Origin: Nocardia albiluteola
GTDB taxonomy: Bacteria > Actinomycetota > Actinomycetes > Mycobacteriales > Mycobacteriaceae
Reading direction: 5' to 3'
DNA length: 64,000 nt
NCBI RefSeq assembly: GCF_018860155.1
Contig: NZ_JAHKNI010000007.1
Location: forward strand, 62,001-126,000
Shown: one piece after another, positions 24,454 to 33,438 of the stretch
How positions within the stretch are numbered: position 1 is the stretch's first letter
Layout of the letters: each line of letters starts with the position of its first letter
Made by a program: the position numbers and the translations under genes
Notes under the pieces: model-generated
Databases searched by the model: none
What the model was told of the DNA's origin: nothing
Seen by the model: only the letters and a program-made list of their open reading frames with translations

Positions 24454-24885
24454 TTGTTTCTCGGTACCTATACGCCTCGGCTGGACGACAAGGGGCGACT
24501 GACGTTGCCTGCGAAATTTCGGGACGAACTGGCGGGAGGGTTGATGGTCACGAAGGGTCAAGATCACAGCCTTGCCGTATATCCGAAGGAGGAGTTCACC
24601 GCGCTCGCGCGGCGAGCCGCCGCGGCGTCCCGGAACAATCCGCAGGCACGAGCCTTCGTCCGAGCCCTGGCCGCCTCCACGGACGAGCAGCGTCCGGATA
24701 CCCAGGGTCGCATCACGTTGTCGGCCGAACATCGCCGTTACGCCAACCTGTCCAAGGACTGCGTGGTGATCGGCTCGGTCGACTTCCTCGAAATATGGGA
24801 CAAGCAGGCGTGGGAGTCCTACCTCGCCGAGAACGAGGAGGATTACTCGCTGGCCAGAGACGAGTCGCTGGGCGGAATCTTCTAG
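24454..24885 (+). CDS. mraZ: transcriptional regulator MraZ
   Basis: A 143-residue AbrB-like DNA-binding protein that opens the dcw operon. The two SpoVT-AbrB half-domains are seen as YTPRLDDKGRLTLPAKFRDE and TDEQRPDTQGRITLSAEHRRYA. It begins at a TTG preceded by GGGAGG; this matches the family N-terminus (FLGTYTPRLDDKGR). It is expected to bind the direct repeats overlapping its own promoter ~60-80 bp upstream. It is followed by a 187-bp gap before rsmH that holds no gene. Confidence 0.94.
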   Translation: MFLGTYTPRLDDKGRLTLPAKFRDELAGGLMVTKGQDHSLAVYPKEEFTALARRAAAASRNNPQARAFVRALAASTDEQRPDTQGRITLSAEHRRYANLSKDCVVIGSVDFLEIWDKQAWESYLAENEEDYSLARDESLGGIF

Positions 24886-25072
24886 CCCCGCGAGCGAGGC
24901 GAGTGCCCTGCGGCCTCTGCCCGGGCATGGACCCTGACGTACTTCCCCAACGCCAGGTGCCGTGCTTCGGTCAGAGACCCCGGGGCATTCGCCCACCGAC
25001 TTAGTGAGTCCAATCCGCATAGATCGTCGCCAGGTGCGGCGTAGGAGACGTGAGCAGGATCGGGAGGTCGAG

Positions 25073-26044
25073 GTGGATCATGCAGACCACACCCCCCGGC
25101 ATGTTCCCGTCCTGCTGCATCGAGCCGATGAAATCCTCGGTCCCGCACTGGAATCCGGCGGCGTTCTGATTGATGCCACGCTCGGCCTGGGCGGGCACTC
25201 GGAACATTTCCTGCGCACCTATCCGGAGATTCGTCTCATCGGGCTGGATCGCGATACCAACGCGCTGCGCCTGGCCGGCGAGCGCCTGGAGCCGTACGCG
25301 GACCGAATCACCCTGGTGCACACCACCTATGACGGCATCGCCGATGCGCTGACCGAGGCCGGGCTGGCGGCGACCGATTCGGTGCGCGCCATCCTGATGG
25401 ATCTGGGTGTCTCCTCGATGCAGCTCGACGAGGCCGACCGCGGCTTCGCCTACTCGGTGGACGCGCCGCTGGACATGCGGATGGATCCGACCACCGGCCC
25501 GACCGCCGCCGACGTGCTCAACACCTATAGTCACGGCGAGCTGGCCCGGGTGCTGAAAACCTATGGCGAGGAACGGTTCGCGGGCCGCATCGCCAGCGAG
25601 ATCGTCAAACGCCGTGCGCGCCAACCCTTCACCACCAGCGCCCAGCTGGTCGAGGTGCTGTACGCCGCCATCCCGGCCGCCACCCGGCGCACCGGCGGGC
25701 ATCCGGCCAAGCGCACCTTCCAGGCGCTGCGCATCGAGGTCAACCGGGAGCTCGAATCTCTCGAGGCCGCCCTGCCCGCGGCCCTGGACGCGCTGGAGAT
25801 CGGCGGGCGCATCGTCGTCATGTCCTATCAGTCGCTGGAGGACAAGGTGGTCAAGCACGTGTTCGCCGCGCGGTCGGCATCGCGCACACCGATGGATCTG
25901 CCGGTCGAACTGCCGGGCATGGGGCCGGAATTCCGGGTGCTGACCCGGGGGGCGGAGAAGGCGTCGGCGGCGGAGATCGAGGACAACCCGCGCGCGGCTC
26001 CGGTACGGATGCGGGCGGCGGAACGAATTCAGGCGACGCCGTGA
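25073..26044 (+). CDS. rsmH: 16S rRNA m4C1402 methyltransferase RsmH (MraW)
   Basis: A 323-residue SAM-dependent methyltransferase modifying cytosine 1402 in the 16S rRNA P-site. Family motifs are HVPVLLHRADEIL, the SAM loop LIDATLGLGGHSEHFL, LMDLGVSSMQLDEADRGFAY and the end GGRIVVMSYQSLEDKVVKHVF. The GTG at 25073 follows GGGAGG with 5-6 bases spacing and gives the usual length. It is second in the dcw run, as in most actinobacteria. Confidence 0.94.
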   Translation: MDHADHTPRHVPVLLHRADEILGPALESGGVLIDATLGLGGHSEHFLRTYPEIRLIGLDRDTNALRLAGERLEPYADRITLVHTTYDGIADALTEAGLAATDSVRAILMDLGVSSMQLDEADRGFAYSVDAPLDMRMDPTTGPTAADVLNTYSHGELARVLKTYGEERFAGRIASEIVKRRARQPFTTSAQLVEVLYAAIPAATRRTGGHPAKRTFQALRIEVNRELESLEAALPAALDALEIGGRIVVMSYQSLEDKVVKHVFAARSASRTPMDLPVELPGMGPEFRVLTRGAEKASAAEIEDNPRAAPVRMRAAERIQATP

Positions 26045-26084
26045 ATTCAGCAGGCGACGCGAAAACGGTAGGGGAGGCTCGATT

Positions 26085-27113
26085 ATGAGTGTGCGTACAC
26101 GGGTGGACGCACCACGACGCGCCGTGCGAACGACGGAGCGATACGACACCGGGACCACACAGCGGCGCGCGGCGTCGCGGTCGTCGCACGAGACCGACAA
26201 CACGAAGACCGGGGCCGCCAAACGGGCCTACGCCCGCCGCCGCAATCGGCTCGAGGGCGGCGTGAGCCTGCCGCCGCTGCCCGGCCGGGCCGCGATGTCG
26301 GGCCGGATTCCGTTCGTGGCCGCCATCATCGCCCTGCTCGGCTGCGGGCTGATGTGCACCCTGCTGCTGACCACCCGATCCGCCGAGGACAGCTATCACC
26401 TCGGCGGCGCTCGCAAGATCAATCAGCAGCTGACCGACGAGCAGGCCGAACTGCAGCGGCAGGTGGCGGCCGCGGATTCGGCCCCCGAACTGGCCAGCAG
26501 GGCACGGGAACTCGGCATGATCCCGGCCAAGGATCCCGCGCGGCTGGTGATCGCCCCCGATGGCACCGTGACCGTGATCGGCAAGGAGACGGCCCAGTCG
26601 GGTCCGCCCGCCCCGCCGCTGAACACCTCGCCGGCCGCACCGACGGCTGCGCCGCCGAATATGGTTCAGGCGCAAGGCGAACGGCTCGTCCCGGTCACGC
26701 CCGGGCAGAACCAGAACCCGGCCGCCCCAGGCACCCCGGCTCCCGCGCAACCGCCGGCCGCGCAGGACGTCGAGGCGCACGGCGCCGTCACCGCTCCGGC
26801 ACAGACCCCCGCGGCTCCCGCCCCGGCGGCTCCGGCTCCTGCGGCCGCGCCGCAGAGCCCGGCACCTGCCCCCGCCGCATCCGCGCCCGCTCCGGCCGCT
26901 CCGGTGGATCGGCCCGCGCCGGTACCCAATTCGGCGCCCGCGCTCCCGACGCCGTCCGCACCTGCCCCGGCTCCGCAGGCGCCGCCCGTCGCAGCCGCGC
27001 CCGTAAATCGGCCTGCGCCCGTGGCGAATCCGGTCGCGGAGGCCCCGCTCGCCCAGATCCAAACCCCGGCTCCGAGGCCCGAACCCGCGGCCCCGGCCGG
27101 GGGAGCCCGGTGA
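26085..27113 (+). CDS. ftsL: FtsL-like divisome protein with long Pro/Ala tail
   Basis: A 342-residue bitopic membrane protein at the FtsL position (Rv2164c-like). It has a basic cytoplasmic N-terminus, one TM helix (FVAAIIALLGCGLMCTLLLTT, about 76-96) and a short coiled-coil (KINQQLTDEQAELQRQVAAAD). The remaining ~170 residues are Pro/Ala repeats with recurring PVDRPAPV/PVNRPAPV blocks, which should extend across the periplasm. FtsL normally forms the FtsQ-FtsL-FtsB complex and activates FtsW/FtsI; the coiled-coil supports this. The stop overlaps the GTG of ftsI. Confidence 0.85.
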   Translation: MSVRTRVDAPRRAVRTTERYDTGTTQRRAASRSSHETDNTKTGAAKRAYARRRNRLEGGVSLPPLPGRAAMSGRIPFVAAIIALLGCGLMCTLLLTTRSAEDSYHLGGARKINQQLTDEQAELQRQVAAADSAPELASRARELGMIPAKDPARLVIAPDGTVTVIGKETAQSGPPAPPLNTSPAAPTAAPPNMVQAQGERLVPVTPGQNQNPAAPGTPAPAQPPAAQDVEAHGAVTAPAQTPAAPAPAAPAPAAAPQSPAPAPAASAPAPAAPVDRPAPVPNSAPALPTPSAPAPAPQAPPVAAAPVNRPAPVANPVAEAPLAQIQTPAPRPEPAAPAGGAR

Positions 27114-29020
27114 GCCCGGCGGGTCGTGGTCGTGGCCGCACGCCGGCGCCGAGGCGGAAATCCGCGCGGGCCCCGCGTTCGCGCCCGGCCGCCAGACCAC
27201 GGGTCGGCCTGCGCCCGGACACCTCCACCCGGCTCCGGTTCGGCACCGGCCGGGTGGTGATGCTGTCGGCCCTGTTGGTCGTGGCACTGCAATTGCTGTG
27301 GATCCAAACGGTATCCGCGCCGAAGCTGTCGGCGGAGGCGGCCAGCCAGCGCATCGTGCAGGTGGTCGACTACGCGCAGCGCGGCTCGATCACCGACCGC
27401 AACGGCCGCGCGCTGGCGTTCACCATCACCACCAAATCGCTGACCTTCCAGCCGGTCGTGGTGCGCAAGGAACTGGCCGACGCGCACGCCAAGAGCGCGC
27501 AGGCGCCCGACCCGGACAAACGGCTGCAGGCGATCGCCACCGCTATCCACGAGAAGGTGGGCAAGGATGCGCCGTCGGAGGAAGATCTGCTGACCAAGCT
27601 GCACGGCAACGATTCGTTCGTCTATCTCGTGCGCAACGTCGACGCGCGGATCGCCTCGGAGATCAACGACGAATTCCCCGAGGTCGGCATGGATCGCCAG
27701 GACACCCCCGTCTATCCGGGCGGATCGCTGGCGGCCAACGTCATCGGCGCCACGGGCTGGGACGGGCACGGACAGGTGGGGCTGGAATCCGCGCTGGATT
27801 CGACCCTCGCCGGCACCGACGGCTCGCACACCTACGACCGCGGCTCCGACGGCGCGATGATTCCGGGCAGCGAACGCAACCGCCAGCCCGCGGTGAACGG
27901 CAACGGCGTGGAGCTGACCCTGGATTCGGATCTGCAGTACTACGTGCAACAGCAGGTCCAGCAGGCCAAGGAGATGTCCGGCGCTCAGGACGCCTCGGCG
28001 GTGGTGCTGGACGCCCACACCGCCCAGGTGCTGGCGATAGCCAACGACAACACCTTCAATCCCTCGCAGTCACCGCAGTACTGGACGCCGGAGAGCCTGG
28101 GCAACCCCACGGTCACCGACGCGTTCGAACCGGGCTCGGTGAACAAGATCGTCGATGCCTCCGCGGCCATCGAATACGGCCTGACCACACCGGATGAGGT
28201 GCATCAGGTGCCGGGCAGCATCGAGATGGGCGGCGTGACCGTGCACGACGCCTGGGAGCACGGCGTGGTGCCCTATACGACGACCGGAATCTTCGGCAAG
28301 TCCTCGAACGTCGGCACCCTGATGCTGGCGCAGCGCATCGGCGAGGACCGCTACGCCGACATGCTGAAGCGATTCGGCCTGGGCCAGCGGACCGGTATCG
28401 GGCTGCCCGGTGAGAGCGCGGGCCGCGTGCCGCCGCGCGATCAGTGGTCCGGTTCGACCTTCGCGAACCTGCCCATCGGACAGGGTCTCTCGATGACCCT
28501 GCTGCAGATGACCGGGATGTATCAGGCCATCGCGAACGACGGCGTGCGGATCCCGCCGCGGATCATCAAGGCCAAGATCGCCCCGGACGGCGCCCGCACC
28601 GAGGAGAAGCAGCCCGACGGCGTACGGGTGGTGAGCGTGAAGACCTCCCAGACGCTGCGGCAGATGTTCCAGGCCATCGTGCAGAAGGACCCGACGGGCG
28701 GCTATCAGAGCGGCACCGGTACCCCGGCGGCCGTCGCGGGCTATCAGATCGCAGGGAAGACCGGTACGGCACAGCAGATCGACCAGGCGTGCAAATGCTA
28801 TTCCGACAGCCGCTACTGGATCACGTTCGCCGGAATGGCGCCGGCGGACAACCCGCGCTACGTTATCGGCATCATGCTGGACGCTCCGATCCGCAGCTCG
28901 GACGGCAGCGGCGGGCAGTCCGCGGCCCCGCTGTTCCACAACATCGCCTCCTGGGCGCTGCAGCGTGACCGGGTGCCGCCCTCGCCGCCGGCGAAAGAGC
29001 TTGTCCTCCAGGCGATGTGA
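27110..29020 (+). CDS. ftsI: division-specific penicillin-binding protein FtsI (PbpB)
   Basis: A 636-residue class B transpeptidase that crosslinks septal peptidoglycan. After a basic cytoplasmic tail there is one TM helix (VVMLSALLVVALQLLWI), the PBP dimer domain (RGSITDRNGRALAFT), and the transpeptidase domain. Its catalytic motifs are SVNK (Ser343, Lys346), SSN at 398-400 and KTG at 550-552. The GTG start overlaps the ftsL stop. The serine motif SxxK is intact, so beta-lactam binding is expected. It works with FtsW encoded downstream. Confidence 0.94.
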   Translation: MSPAGRGRGRTPAPRRKSARAPRSRPAARPRVGLRPDTSTRLRFGTGRVVMLSALLVVALQLLWIQTVSAPKLSAEAASQRIVQVVDYAQRGSITDRNGRALAFTITTKSLTFQPVVVRKELADAHAKSAQAPDPDKRLQAIATAIHEKVGKDAPSEEDLLTKLHGNDSFVYLVRNVDARIASEINDEFPEVGMDRQDTPVYPGGSLAANVIGATGWDGHGQVGLESALDSTLAGTDGSHTYDRGSDGAMIPGSERNRQPAVNGNGVELTLDSDLQYYVQQQVQQAKEMSGAQDASAVVLDAHTAQVLAIANDNTFNPSQSPQYWTPESLGNPTVTDAFEPGSVNKIVDASAAIEYGLTTPDEVHQVPGSIEMGGVTVHDAWEHGVVPYTTTGIFGKSSNVGTLMLAQRIGEDRYADMLKRFGLGQRTGIGLPGESAGRVPPRDQWSGSTFANLPIGQGLSMTLLQMTGMYQAIANDGVRIPPRIIKAKIAPDGARTEEKQPDGVRVVSVKTSQTLRQMFQAIVQKDPTGGYQSGTGTPAAVAGYQIAGKTGTAQQIDQACKCYSDSRYWITFAGMAPADNPRYVIGIMLDAPIRSSDGSGGQSAAPLFHNIASWALQRDRVPPSPPAKELVLQAM

Positions 29021-29194
29021 ATGGCGGGTGGGTGATCGGCCGTACCGGGCGAGCCAATATCATGCCTGTGTTCCGGCGCAATACCCAGCCGCGTTGCCCG
29101 GCCGTGACACGGCGTCGGTACCCTGACTCGTCGATCCGAATCCGTCCGCGGACGATTTGCCGAGCGGAACCGCAGTGTGACCGAGAGGAGCTTT

Positions 29195-30886
29195 GTGCCC
29201 GTGCAGCCCAGCCCGCAGGTGCTGCGTCCGGCGGCGCCGCCGTCGACGGCGCTGCGCACGGTCGTCGAGCTCACGGGCGCCCGCCCGCAGGGTCCGGCCG
29301 GGGCGCTCGACGAGGTCGTCATCACCGGAATCGAACAACGATCGCAGGCGGTGCGCCCGGGCGATCTGTTCGCGGGGCTCGCCGGGGAGCGCGCGCACGG
29401 GGCCCGTTTCGCCGGTGACGCCATCGAACGCGGTGCGGTCGCGGTGCTGACCGACGCCGCGGGCGCCGAGTTGATCGGCGCGGTGGACGTTCCCGTGCTC
29501 GTGCACGAGAATCCGCGCGCGGTGCTCGGCGAGCTGTCCGCCGCGATCTACGGCAATCCCTCGCGGCGGCTGCGGGTGCTCGGTATCACCGGCACGTCCG
29601 GCAAGACCACCACCTCCTATCTCGTCGAGGCGGGCCTGGCGGCGGCCGGGCTGCGAACGGCACTGATCGGCACGATCGAGACCCGCATCGGCGGGCAGCG
29701 GGTGCCCAGCGCGCTGACCACGCCCGAGGCCCCGCAGCTGCACGCGATGTTCGCGCTGATGGCCGAGCAGGGCGTGCAGGCGGTGGTGATGGAGGTGTCC
29801 AGTCACGCACTGGCGCTGGGGCGCGTGGACGGGGTGCGGTTCGCCGTGGGTGCGTTCACCAACCTCTCGCAGGACCACCTGGACTTCCACGCCGACTTCG
29901 AGGACTACTACGCCGCCAAGCGCAGGCTGTTCGTACCGGATCCCGCGGCGGTCTCCTCGGTTGCCGCGGACTCCTGTGTGATCTGCGTCGACGACGCGTG
30001 GGGTCGCCGGCTGGCACGCGAGGTCGGCGGCCGTACCCCCGTGGTGACGGTGGCGACCGATCTCGGCGCCGCCGGCGAGGGCGCGGAGCCCGACTGGACC
30101 GCGGTGGCCGCGACGACTCTCGACGGCGGCGGGCAGCAGTTCACCGCGATCGGGCCGGACGACCGGGCCGGTGGGGCGGGGGAATGCAACGACACAGCGC
30201 TCAAACTCGGTGTGCGGCTGCGTCTTCCGGGCGGCTACAACATCGCCAACGCGCTGCTGGCGATCGCGGTGTGCGCGGCGGCCGGGGTAGACGCGGGCGT
30301 CGCGGCCGCGGCGCTGGCCGAGGTGGACGTGCCGGGCCGGATGCAGCGGGTCGACCGGGGGCAGGATTTCCTCGCGGTGGTGGACTACGCGCACAAACCG
30401 GCCGCGGTGGAATCGGTCATCGCGACGTTGCGGGAAACCCTGCGGGGCTCTGCGGGCAGGCTGGCCGTGGTCGTCGGCGCGGGCGGGGACCGCGACGCGG
30501 GCAAGCGCCCGCTGATGGGCGCGACCGCCGCGCGCGGTGCCGAGTTGCTGATCATCACCGACGACAATCCGCGCAGCGAGGACCCCGCGGAGATCCGGGC
30601 GGCGATCGCCGCCGGGGCGCAGGGGATCGCCGAGGGCGAGCGCGGCGAGGTCGTCGAGATCGGCGAGCGCGCCGCCGCCATCGCGGCGGCCGTGGAGTGG
30701 GCCCGGACCGGCGACGTGGTACTGGTCGCGGGGAAGGGGCATGAGACAGGGCAGGAGATTTCGGGTGTGAAGTATCCGTTCGACGACCGCGAGGTGCTGG
30801 CGGAGGCCCTCTCCCGAAAAACAGCCGCGTCGACCGCGTCAGGCCAGAGGTCGGCGCCCGATAACACAGATCTGACGGTTTCATGA
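29195..30886 (+). CDS. murE: UDP-MurNAc-tripeptide (meso-DAP) synthetase
   Basis: A 563-residue Mur ligase adding meso-diaminopimelate to UDP-MurNAc-L-Ala-D-Glu. The ATP site GTSGKTT is near 133-139 and the DAP-selecting motif DNPR is near 457-460. GTG at 29195 is chosen because AGAGGAG lies four bases upstream; a GTG six codons earlier lacks such a site. A 174-bp gap separates it from ftsI, so it may have its own promoter. Its stop overlaps the murF ATG. Confidence 0.94.
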   Translation: MPVQPSPQVLRPAAPPSTALRTVVELTGARPQGPAGALDEVVITGIEQRSQAVRPGDLFAGLAGERAHGARFAGDAIERGAVAVLTDAAGAELIGAVDVPVLVHENPRAVLGELSAAIYGNPSRRLRVLGITGTSGKTTTSYLVEAGLAAAGLRTALIGTIETRIGGQRVPSALTTPEAPQLHAMFALMAEQGVQAVVMEVSSHALALGRVDGVRFAVGAFTNLSQDHLDFHADFEDYYAAKRRLFVPDPAAVSSVAADSCVICVDDAWGRRLAREVGGRTPVVTVATDLGAAGEGAEPDWTAVAATTLDGGGQQFTAIGPDDRAGGAGECNDTALKLGVRLRLPGGYNIANALLAIAVCAAAGVDAGVAAAALAEVDVPGRMQRVDRGQDFLAVVDYAHKPAAVESVIATLRETLRGSAGRLAVVVGAGGDRDAGKRPLMGATAARGAELLIITDDNPRSEDPAEIRAAIAAGAQGIAEGERGEVVEIGERAAAIAAAVEWARTGDVVLVAGKGHETGQEISGVKYPFDDREVLAEALSRKTAASTASGQRSAPDNTDLTVS

Positions 30887-32358
30887 TCGAGATAACCCTG
30901 CGGGAGATCGCGGAGATCGTCGGCGGCACGCTGCACGACGTCCCCGACCCCGCGGTGCAGGTGACCGGCGCGGTCGAATTCGACTCGCGCCGAATCCATT
31001 CCGGCGATCTGTTCCTGGCGCTGCCCGGAGCGCACGCCGACGGGCACGACTTCGCCGCGGCCGCGGTGGCCGCGGGCGCCGTCGCCGTGCTCGCGGCGCG
31101 CCCGGTCGGGGTTCCCGCCGTCGTGGTTCCCCCCGCGACGGCGCACCAGCCCGCCGCCGGTGCCTACCTGCTGACGCACGACACCGACGGGTCGGCGGCC
31201 GCGGTGCTCGGCGCACTGGCGAAGCTGGCGAACGCGAGCGTGCGGCGGCTGAGCACGAGCGGCGAGCTGACCGTCGTCGGTGTCACCGGTTCCTCGGGGA
31301 AGACCTCGACCAAAGATCTGCTGGCCCAGGTGCTTTCGCCGCTCGGTTCGGTGGTGGCGCCGCCGGAGTCGTTCAACAACGAGCTCGGATTCCCGTGGAC
31401 CGCACTGCGTGCGGACTCCGGCACCCGCTTCCTGGTGCTGGAGTTGTCCGCGCGCGGCCCGGGACATATCAAGGCGCTCACCGAGATCGCCCCGCCCGCG
31501 ATCGGTGTGGTGCTGAACGTCGGCACCGCGCACCTGGGCGAGTTCGGTGGTCGCGAGGCCATCGCGCAGGCCAAGGGCGAACTGGTGGAGGCACTTTCGC
31601 CGGACGGGTTGGCGGTGCTGAACGCCGACGATCCGAACGTCGCGGCCATGGCGTCCCGCACCGGTGCCCGCGTGGTGACCGTCGGCCAGGCCGCGAACGC
31701 GGACATCCGCGCGGTCGACGTGCAGCTCGACGAGGCCGCCCGCGCCCGATTCACGCTGCGCGCCAAGGGTTCCGAGGTGCCGGTGCAATTGGCGGTGCAC
31801 GGCGAGCATCAGGTCGGCAACGCCCTGTCCGCCGCCGCGGTCGCGCTCGAGTGCGGGGCCGATCTCGCCACCGTCGCGGCGGCGCTGGCCGGCGCCACCG
31901 CCGCCTCGAAGCACCGCATGGACGTGCGCACCCGCGCCGACGGCGTCACCGTCATCAACGACTCCTACAACGCCAACCCGGATTCGGTCCGCGCGGCGCT
32001 CAAGGCACTGGTGACGATGGCCAAACCACAGTCGCGGCGCAGCTGGGCGGTGCTCGGCGAAATGGCCGAGCTGGGCGAGGATTCGGTGATCGAACACGAT
32101 CGCATCGGCCGCCTCGCGGTGCGCCTGGATGTGGATCGGCTGATCGTCGTCGGCACCGGACGTCCGTCACACGCGCTGCATCAGGGCGCGGTCATGGAGG
32201 GCTCCTGGGGCGAGGAATCGATCCTCGTCCCCGATATCGATGCCGCGCTCGGGGTGCTCGAGGCCGAGCTCGCGCCCGATGACGTGGTGCTGGTGAAGGC
32301 CTCGAATTCCGTCGGATTGTGGGCGGTGGCGCGGAAATTGATGGAGGAGCGCCAATGA
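30883..32358 (+). CDS. murF: UDP-MurNAc-pentapeptide synthetase
   Basis: A 491-residue Mur ligase that adds D-Ala-D-Ala to the UDP-MurNAc-tripeptide. ATP-binding GSSGKTST is near residue 136, followed by FNNELGFP and HRMDVRTRADGVTVINDSYNANP, the murF-specific region. Four-base overlaps join it to murE and mraY. Length is normal. It completes the soluble UDP-MurNAc-pentapeptide used by MraY. Confidence 0.95.
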   Translation: MIEITLREIAEIVGGTLHDVPDPAVQVTGAVEFDSRRIHSGDLFLALPGAHADGHDFAAAAVAAGAVAVLAARPVGVPAVVVPPATAHQPAAGAYLLTHDTDGSAAAVLGALAKLANASVRRLSTSGELTVVGVTGSSGKTSTKDLLAQVLSPLGSVVAPPESFNNELGFPWTALRADSGTRFLVLELSARGPGHIKALTEIAPPAIGVVLNVGTAHLGEFGGREAIAQAKGELVEALSPDGLAVLNADDPNVAAMASRTGARVVTVGQAANADIRAVDVQLDEAARARFTLRAKGSEVPVQLAVHGEHQVGNALSAAAVALECGADLATVAAALAGATAASKHRMDVRTRADGVTVINDSYNANPDSVRAALKALVTMAKPQSRRSWAVLGEMAELGEDSVIEHDRIGRLAVRLDVDRLIVVGTGRPSHALHQGAVMEGSWGEESILVPDIDAALGVLEAELAPDDVVLVKASNSVGLWAVARKLMEERQ

Positions 32359-33431
32359 GACAGATTCTGTTCGCGGCCGCGATCGCGCTGGCGGTGTCGA
32401 TCCTGTTGACGCCGCTGCTGATCCGGATATTCGCCAAGCGCGGTTTCGGCCAGGAGATCCGGGTCGACGGGCCGGCCAGTCACCAGGCCAAGCGCGGCAC
32501 CCCGACCATGGGCGGCGTGGCAATCCTGGCCGGACTGTGGGCCGGGTACTGGGGTTCGCATCTGATCGGAATCGGCTATCACGCCGACGGTCCCTCGGTG
32601 TCGGGCCTGCTGGTGTTGTCCCTGACTACGGCGCTGGGTGCGGTCGGGTTCATCGACGACTTCATCAAGCTGCGCAAGGGCCGCAACCTGGGCCTGACCG
32701 CGGCGGGCAAGTACATCGGGCAGCTTTCGGCGGCAGTGATTTTCGGCGTGCTGGCGCTGCAGTGGCCAGGGGCGAACAAGCAGACCCCGGCCAGCCGGCA
32801 CCTGTCCTATGTCCGCGACATCACGACGGTGTCGATGGGCGTGATCATCTTCCTGGCCTTCGTCTGCCTGGTCGTGGTCGCCTGGTCCAACGCGGTGAAC
32901 CTCACCGACGGCCTGGACGGCCTGGCCGCGGGCTCGATGAGCCTGGTGCTGGGCGCCTACGTGATCATCACCTTCTGGCAGTACCGCAACGCCTGCTCGG
33001 TGCACGCCGAGGCGGGCTGCTACAACGTCCGCGATCCGCTGGACCTGGCGCTGGTATGCGCGGCCGGTGCCGCCGCCTGCGTCGGATTCCTGTGGTGGAA
33101 CGCGGCTCCCGCGAAGATCTTCATGGGCGACACCGGCTCCCTGGCCCTGGGCGGCCTGATCGCCGGGCTGTCCATCACCACCCGGACCGAACTGCTGATG
33201 ATCGTGATCGGTGCGCTGTTCGTCGCCGAGACCACCTCGGTCGTGCTGCAGGTGGCGGTATACCGCACCACGCGCAACCGACTGTTCAAGATGGCGCCGT
33301 TCCACCACCACTTCGAACTCAGTAAATGGGCGGAGACTACCGTCATTATTCGGTTCTGGTTACTGGCAGCCATCGCGTCGGCAATCGGACTGGGCTTGTT
33401 CTACAGCGAATACCTCTCTCAGGTCGGGTAA
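32355..33431 (+). CDS. mraY: phospho-MurNAc-pentapeptide translocase
   Basis: A 358-residue polytopic membrane enzyme that transfers phospho-MurNAc-pentapeptide to undecaprenyl phosphate, making lipid I. Ten or so TM helices are visible. Active-site stretches include GTPTMGGVAIL, the DD pair in GFIDDFIKLRKG, the NAVNLTDGLDGLA loop, FMGDTGSLALGG, and the C-terminal PFHHHFEL triple-His motif. The ATG overlaps the murF stop. Confidence 0.95.
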   Translation: MRQILFAAAIALAVSILLTPLLIRIFAKRGFGQEIRVDGPASHQAKRGTPTMGGVAILAGLWAGYWGSHLIGIGYHADGPSVSGLLVLSLTTALGAVGFIDDFIKLRKGRNLGLTAAGKYIGQLSAAVIFGVLALQWPGANKQTPASRHLSYVRDITTVSMGVIIFLAFVCLVVVAWSNAVNLTDGLDGLAAGSMSLVLGAYVIITFWQYRNACSVHAEAGCYNVRDPLDLALVCAAGAAACVGFLWWNAAPAKIFMGDTGSLALGGLIAGLSITTRTELLMIVIGALFVAETTSVVLQVAVYRTTRNRLFKMAPFHHHFELSKWAETTVIIRFWLLAAIASAIGLGLFYSEYLSQVG

Positions 33432-33438
33432 AGCAGCA